Assembly: GCF_000298295.1 (NCBI RefSeq)
Contig: NZ_AMGM01000011.1
Location: 1-64,000, forward strand
Reading direction: 5' to 3'
Origin: Cecembia lonarensis LW9
GTDB taxonomy: Bacteria; Bacteroidota; Bacteroidia; Cytophagales; Cyclobacteriaceae
Length of the DNA: 64,000 bases
Part shown: positions 61,634 through 64,000 of the stretch, piece by piece
Layout: the number at the start of each line of letters is the position of its first letter
Numbering within the stretch: the first letter of the stretch is position 1
Notes under the pieces: generated by a model
What the model was told of the DNA's origin: nothing
The model's input: only the letters and a program-made list of their open reading frames with translations
The model's database searches: none
Program-made: the position numbers and the translations under genes

Positions 61634-62749
61634 ATGACAGAAGCATCAAATAAAACCAAAGGTATTGGCAGGTATTTGCTACCGCTTTTACTAATTGGCA
61701 TTTGTTTTCACAATACCACATTTGCCCAGGAAGAAAAGGCCATCGAGGCCATGGAAAAAGCGGAATCTAGCGGTTTTTCGGGAGTTTTGCTCTTGGCAAA
61801 AGACGGAGAAATCATTTTTGAAAAGGCGGTAGGATACCGCTCCTTTGAAAAGGAAATCCCTCTAATGTCTACAGATGTCTTTGAAATGGCCTCTGTGTCC
61901 AAACAGTTTACAGCCATGATGATCATGATGTGTGCTGAAAGAGGCCTGCTGAGTTATAGTGACCTGATGGAAGAATATTTAGAGACGCCCTATTCCGGTA
62001 TTACTATACGCCAACTGCTTACCCACACCAATGGACTTCCAGATTATCAAGAGGTGATGGACAAGCATTGGGATAAGAGTAAAGTGGCTGACAATGCAGC
62101 CATATTGGAATACCTCAGGATTTACCAACCACCCATGCTGGCCATACCTGGAGAGAAATATGAATACAGCAATACAGGCTATGTTTTTTTGGCCAGCATA
62201 GTGGAACAGGTAACGGGAAGGGACTTTATAGAATTGTCAAGAGAATGGATTTTTGAACCTTTGGGCATGACCGATACCGATATTCGTACCTTGGAAGAAA
62301 AAGCTGCTGTTGAAAATTTTGCTGCAGGACATTTATTGGATGAGGAGGGAAAATATATCAACGCCAACCGATTCCATGCCTCAGATTATACCGTCTGGTT
62401 GGGGAACAGAAAGGGGCCGGGAAGAATAAGCAGTACAGCTCATGATTTATTGCGCTGGGATCAGGCACTTTACACCGGCAAATTGGTAAACAGCAACACT
62501 TTGACCCAAGCTTTCATGCCCATGGTTTTGAATGATGGCAGTAAGTACAATTATGGATTCGGTTGGGATTTGGATTTAAATTCTCCATTTGGGCGTATCG
62601 TCTCCCACACTGGCGATAATCCGGGCTATCGAACCATCATCATCCGATTGATCGATCAGAACAAAACCTTGATCATGCTCAACAACAATGCCCATGAAAG
62701 CAAGGATGAATTGATCAATGAGGCCTTGGAAGCTTTAGGCAAATGGTGA
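61634..62749 (+). CDS. Serine hydrolase of the class C beta-lactamase family
   Basis: A 371-residue exported protein: an N-terminal hydrophobic stretch (YLLPLLLIGICFHNTTFAQ) acts as signal peptide, followed by the beta-lactamase/D-alanyl-carboxypeptidase fold. The catalytic S87-V-S-K90 is in MASVSKQFTAM, YSNTGYVFLA gives the YxN motif and SHTGDNPGY stands in for the KTG element as HTG. Such proteins act as peptidases or esterases in the periplasm; resistance to antibiotics cannot be inferred. It ends exactly where the convergent dehydrogenase gene ends. Confidence 0.88.
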   Translation: MTEASNKTKGIGRYLLPLLLIGICFHNTTFAQEEKAIEAMEKAESSGFSGVLLLAKDGEIIFEKAVGYRSFEKEIPLMSTDVFEMASVSKQFTAMMIMMCAERGLLSYSDLMEEYLETPYSGITIRQLLTHTNGLPDYQEVMDKHWDKSKVADNAAILEYLRIYQPPMLAIPGEKYEYSNTGYVFLASIVEQVTGRDFIELSREWIFEPLGMTDTDIRTLEEKAAVENFAAGHLLDEEGKYINANRFHASDYTVWLGNRKGPGRISSTAHDLLRWDQALYTGKLVNSNTLTQAFMPMVLNDGSKYNYGFGWDLDLNSPFGRIVSHTGDNPGYRTIIIRLIDQNKTLIMLNNNAHESKDELINEALEALGKW

Positions 62750-63523
62750 TTAACCCTTTGCTAAAATGCCCCCATCAATATTGAATGCAGCTCCTGTAAT
62801 CCAAGAGGATTCCTCCGAGGCTAAAAATAAACAAAGCTTGGCGATGTCTTCCGGTTGTCCCAACCGCTGTAGCAGGGTGTTCTTTCCCGCATTTTCCACA
62901 GCCTTTGCAGGATCTGGGAAAGCTGCTGCAGAGGCATGGATCAAGGGAGTGTCCACAGGACCGGGACAAATGCTATTGATCCGGATGCTAGGCGCATATT
63001 CCACAGCTGCCTGCTTGGCCAAAGCCAATAATGCCGCTTTTGAGGCACAGTAAGCCGGATGGTTAGGAAAAGATTTATAGGCTGCGATGGAAACATTGAT
63101 CACGACAGCAGCAGAGGGCCTTTTCAGCAACTCGGGAAGCGCAAACTTTAGCAGATAAAAGACAGCATCTACATTCACAGCAAATGTCTCCCGCCATAGC
63201 GATGGCTCCAAATCAGTAATGGCACCAAGCCCAAGCATCCCTGCATGACAGACTAACCCATCCAGTTTGCCAAAATGCTGAAAAGCCGCTTCAACTAAGG
63301 CTTGGTTGTGGGTTAATTCTGCCACATCCCCAGCTAAAAAAATGGCTTTGCCTCCCATAGTTTCAATTTCGGAAACCAATTCAATACCCCTTTCTACATT
63401 TCTACCGCTAAGTACCAATTCCGCTCCTTCTTTGGAAAATAGTAAGGCAGTGGCTTTTCCCATTCCACTGCTTGCACCGGTGATGATAAAGGTCTTTCCT
63501 TGTAGTTTATTTTGTTTTTCCAT
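62750..63523 (-). CDS. Short-chain dehydrogenase/reductase
   Basis: A 257-residue classical SDR. ITGASSGMGKATA binds NAD(P), VCHAGMLG is the NNAG-like motif, the catalytic serine lies in INVSIAAYK, and YCASKAALLALAKQAA holds the YxxxK pair. SICPGPVDTP and the closing ITGAAFNIDGG are standard. The substrate is unknown. The coding ends abut: position 62749 closes the hydrolase gene and 62750 this one, with no terminator between. Confidence 0.92.
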   Translation of the reverse strand: MEKQNKLQGKTFIITGASSGMGKATALLFSKEGAELVLSGRNVERGIELVSEIETMGGKAIFLAGDVAELTHNQALVEAAFQHFGKLDGLVCHAGMLGLGAITDLEPSLWRETFAVNVDAVFYLLKFALPELLKRPSAAVVINVSIAAYKSFPNHPAYCASKAALLALAKQAAVEYAPSIRINSICPGPVDTPLIHASAAAFPDPAKAVENAGKNTLLQRLGQPEDIAKLCLFLASEESSWITGAAFNIDGGILAKG

Positions 63524-63694
63524 AAGAAGTTAAACCGAGAGATTGGCCAGATTGTAGTTGTAATATTTGTCTTTTTTAGAGCTATTCAAAATATACTCAC
63601 TTTTAAAAAAGAAAAAAAGCGCATTAAATTCTGAAAATCATTAGATTTAAGCTTGAAGGATTTTTGGTTTCCAACCTATTAACCCAGCATACCA

Positions 63695-64000
63695 ATGAAA
63701 CCTACCAATACACAAAACCCAGAATATTACCACAAAGTGGTGGATTGCCAATACGCTTGTCCTGCCCACACACCCGTCCCGGAATACATTCGCCTGATAG
63801 CCGCTGAAAAATATACAGAGGCCTATATGGTCAATTGGGAGTCCAATGTCTTTCCCGGGGTTTTGGGAAGAACTTGTGACCGCCCATGCGAACCTGCCTG
63901 CCGGAGGGTGAGGGTAGAGGAAGAACCTGTGGCCATTTGTAGGCTCAAGCGGGTTGCGGCAGATAACAAGGGCGATGTTAAAAAACTGATGCCCCAAGGG
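63695..64000 (+). CDS. Fe-S/FAD oxidoreductase, GltD-like N-terminus (partial)
   Basis: An open frame from ATG 63695 to the window end (102 codons, no stop). CQYACPAHTPVPEYIRLI and VLGRTCDRPCEPACRR give the cysteine pattern of the Fer4_20 domain that begins the small subunit of glutamate synthase, dihydropyrimidine dehydrogenase and related FAD-dependent NAD(P)H oxidoreductases. The cysteines hold 4Fe-4S clusters. The flavin part lies beyond the edge, so the substrate partner is undecided. It is transcribed away from the SDR gene. Confidence 0.85.
   Translation, partial: MKPTNTQNPEYYHKVVDCQYACPAHTPVPEYIRLIAAEKYTEAYMVNWESNVFPGVLGRTCDRPCEPACRRVRVEEEPVAICRLKRVAADNKGDVKKLMPQG

Noticed and set aside
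1-64000. tRNA genes, rRNA genes and CRISPR arrays
   Set aside because: The gaps between genes were read for cloverleaf-like and spaced-repeat patterns and none was found.

Overview
This window comes from a chromosome of the phylum Bacteroidota, most likely a Cytophagales member near Cyclobacteriaceae. The assignment rests on gene content (a MurF-alanine racemase fusion, a DUF4783 protein, a BatD-like protein, a FucP-type sugar transporter, a sodium symporter with a DUF4212 partner), on many copies of the Bacteroidota -7 promoter box TAnnTTTG, and on an AT-rich base composition. No 16S or other RNA gene is present to confirm it. I saw no tRNA, rRNA, CRISPR array or prophage.

Positions 1 to about 12,960 form an accessory island. 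At the left edge is the 5' part of a group II intron on the minus strand; its reverse transcriptase gene starts at 57 and runs out of the window. A defence-like operon follows on the plus strand: XRE regulator, very long type III style methyltransferase (Mod), Fic enzyme, type III style restriction helicase-nuclease (Res), and an OLD-family ATPase with a TOPRIM nuclease domain. The operon lies between two matched sets of hairpin repeats: an attC-like stem-loop at 590-721 plus a hairpin at 742-810 on the left, and a hairpin at 10411-10484 plus an attC-like stem-loop at 10525-10643 on the right. The two hairpins keep the same loop while their arms have changed together. Next come an antitoxin gene, a PIN toxin gene cut in half, and a lone AT-rich amino-acid decarboxylase gene.

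From 13,000 on the window is core chromosome in short transcription units, many closed by clear hairpin terminators. They cover isoprenoid precursors (dxs), chromosome segregation (scpA), cell wall (murF-alr), translation (serS, prmA, queG), glycolysis (gpmI, tpiA), NAD, riboflavin, aspartate-family and aromatic biosynthesis (nadC, ribH, lysC, aroC), nitrogen uptake and sensing (amt with PII), and DNA repair (recF, recX, ruvB). Two small transposase-less mobile elements, each with inverted ends and its own 5-bp target duplication, sit side by side directly after the serS stop codon.

Positions 48,184 to 60,207 look like one functional block for uptake and activation of acetate or a similar short organic acid: a transposase-derived zinc-ribbon/HTH protein, an outer-membrane porin, DUF4212 protein, sodium:solute symporter, a symporter-histidine kinase fusion, a single-domain response regulator, acetyl-CoA synthetase, a cNMP-CBS-DUF294 protein and a DnaQ-like exonuclease. 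The last stretch holds a sugar transporter, a serine hydrolase, a short-chain dehydrogenase and the start of an Fe-S/FAD oxidoreductase gene cut by the window end.
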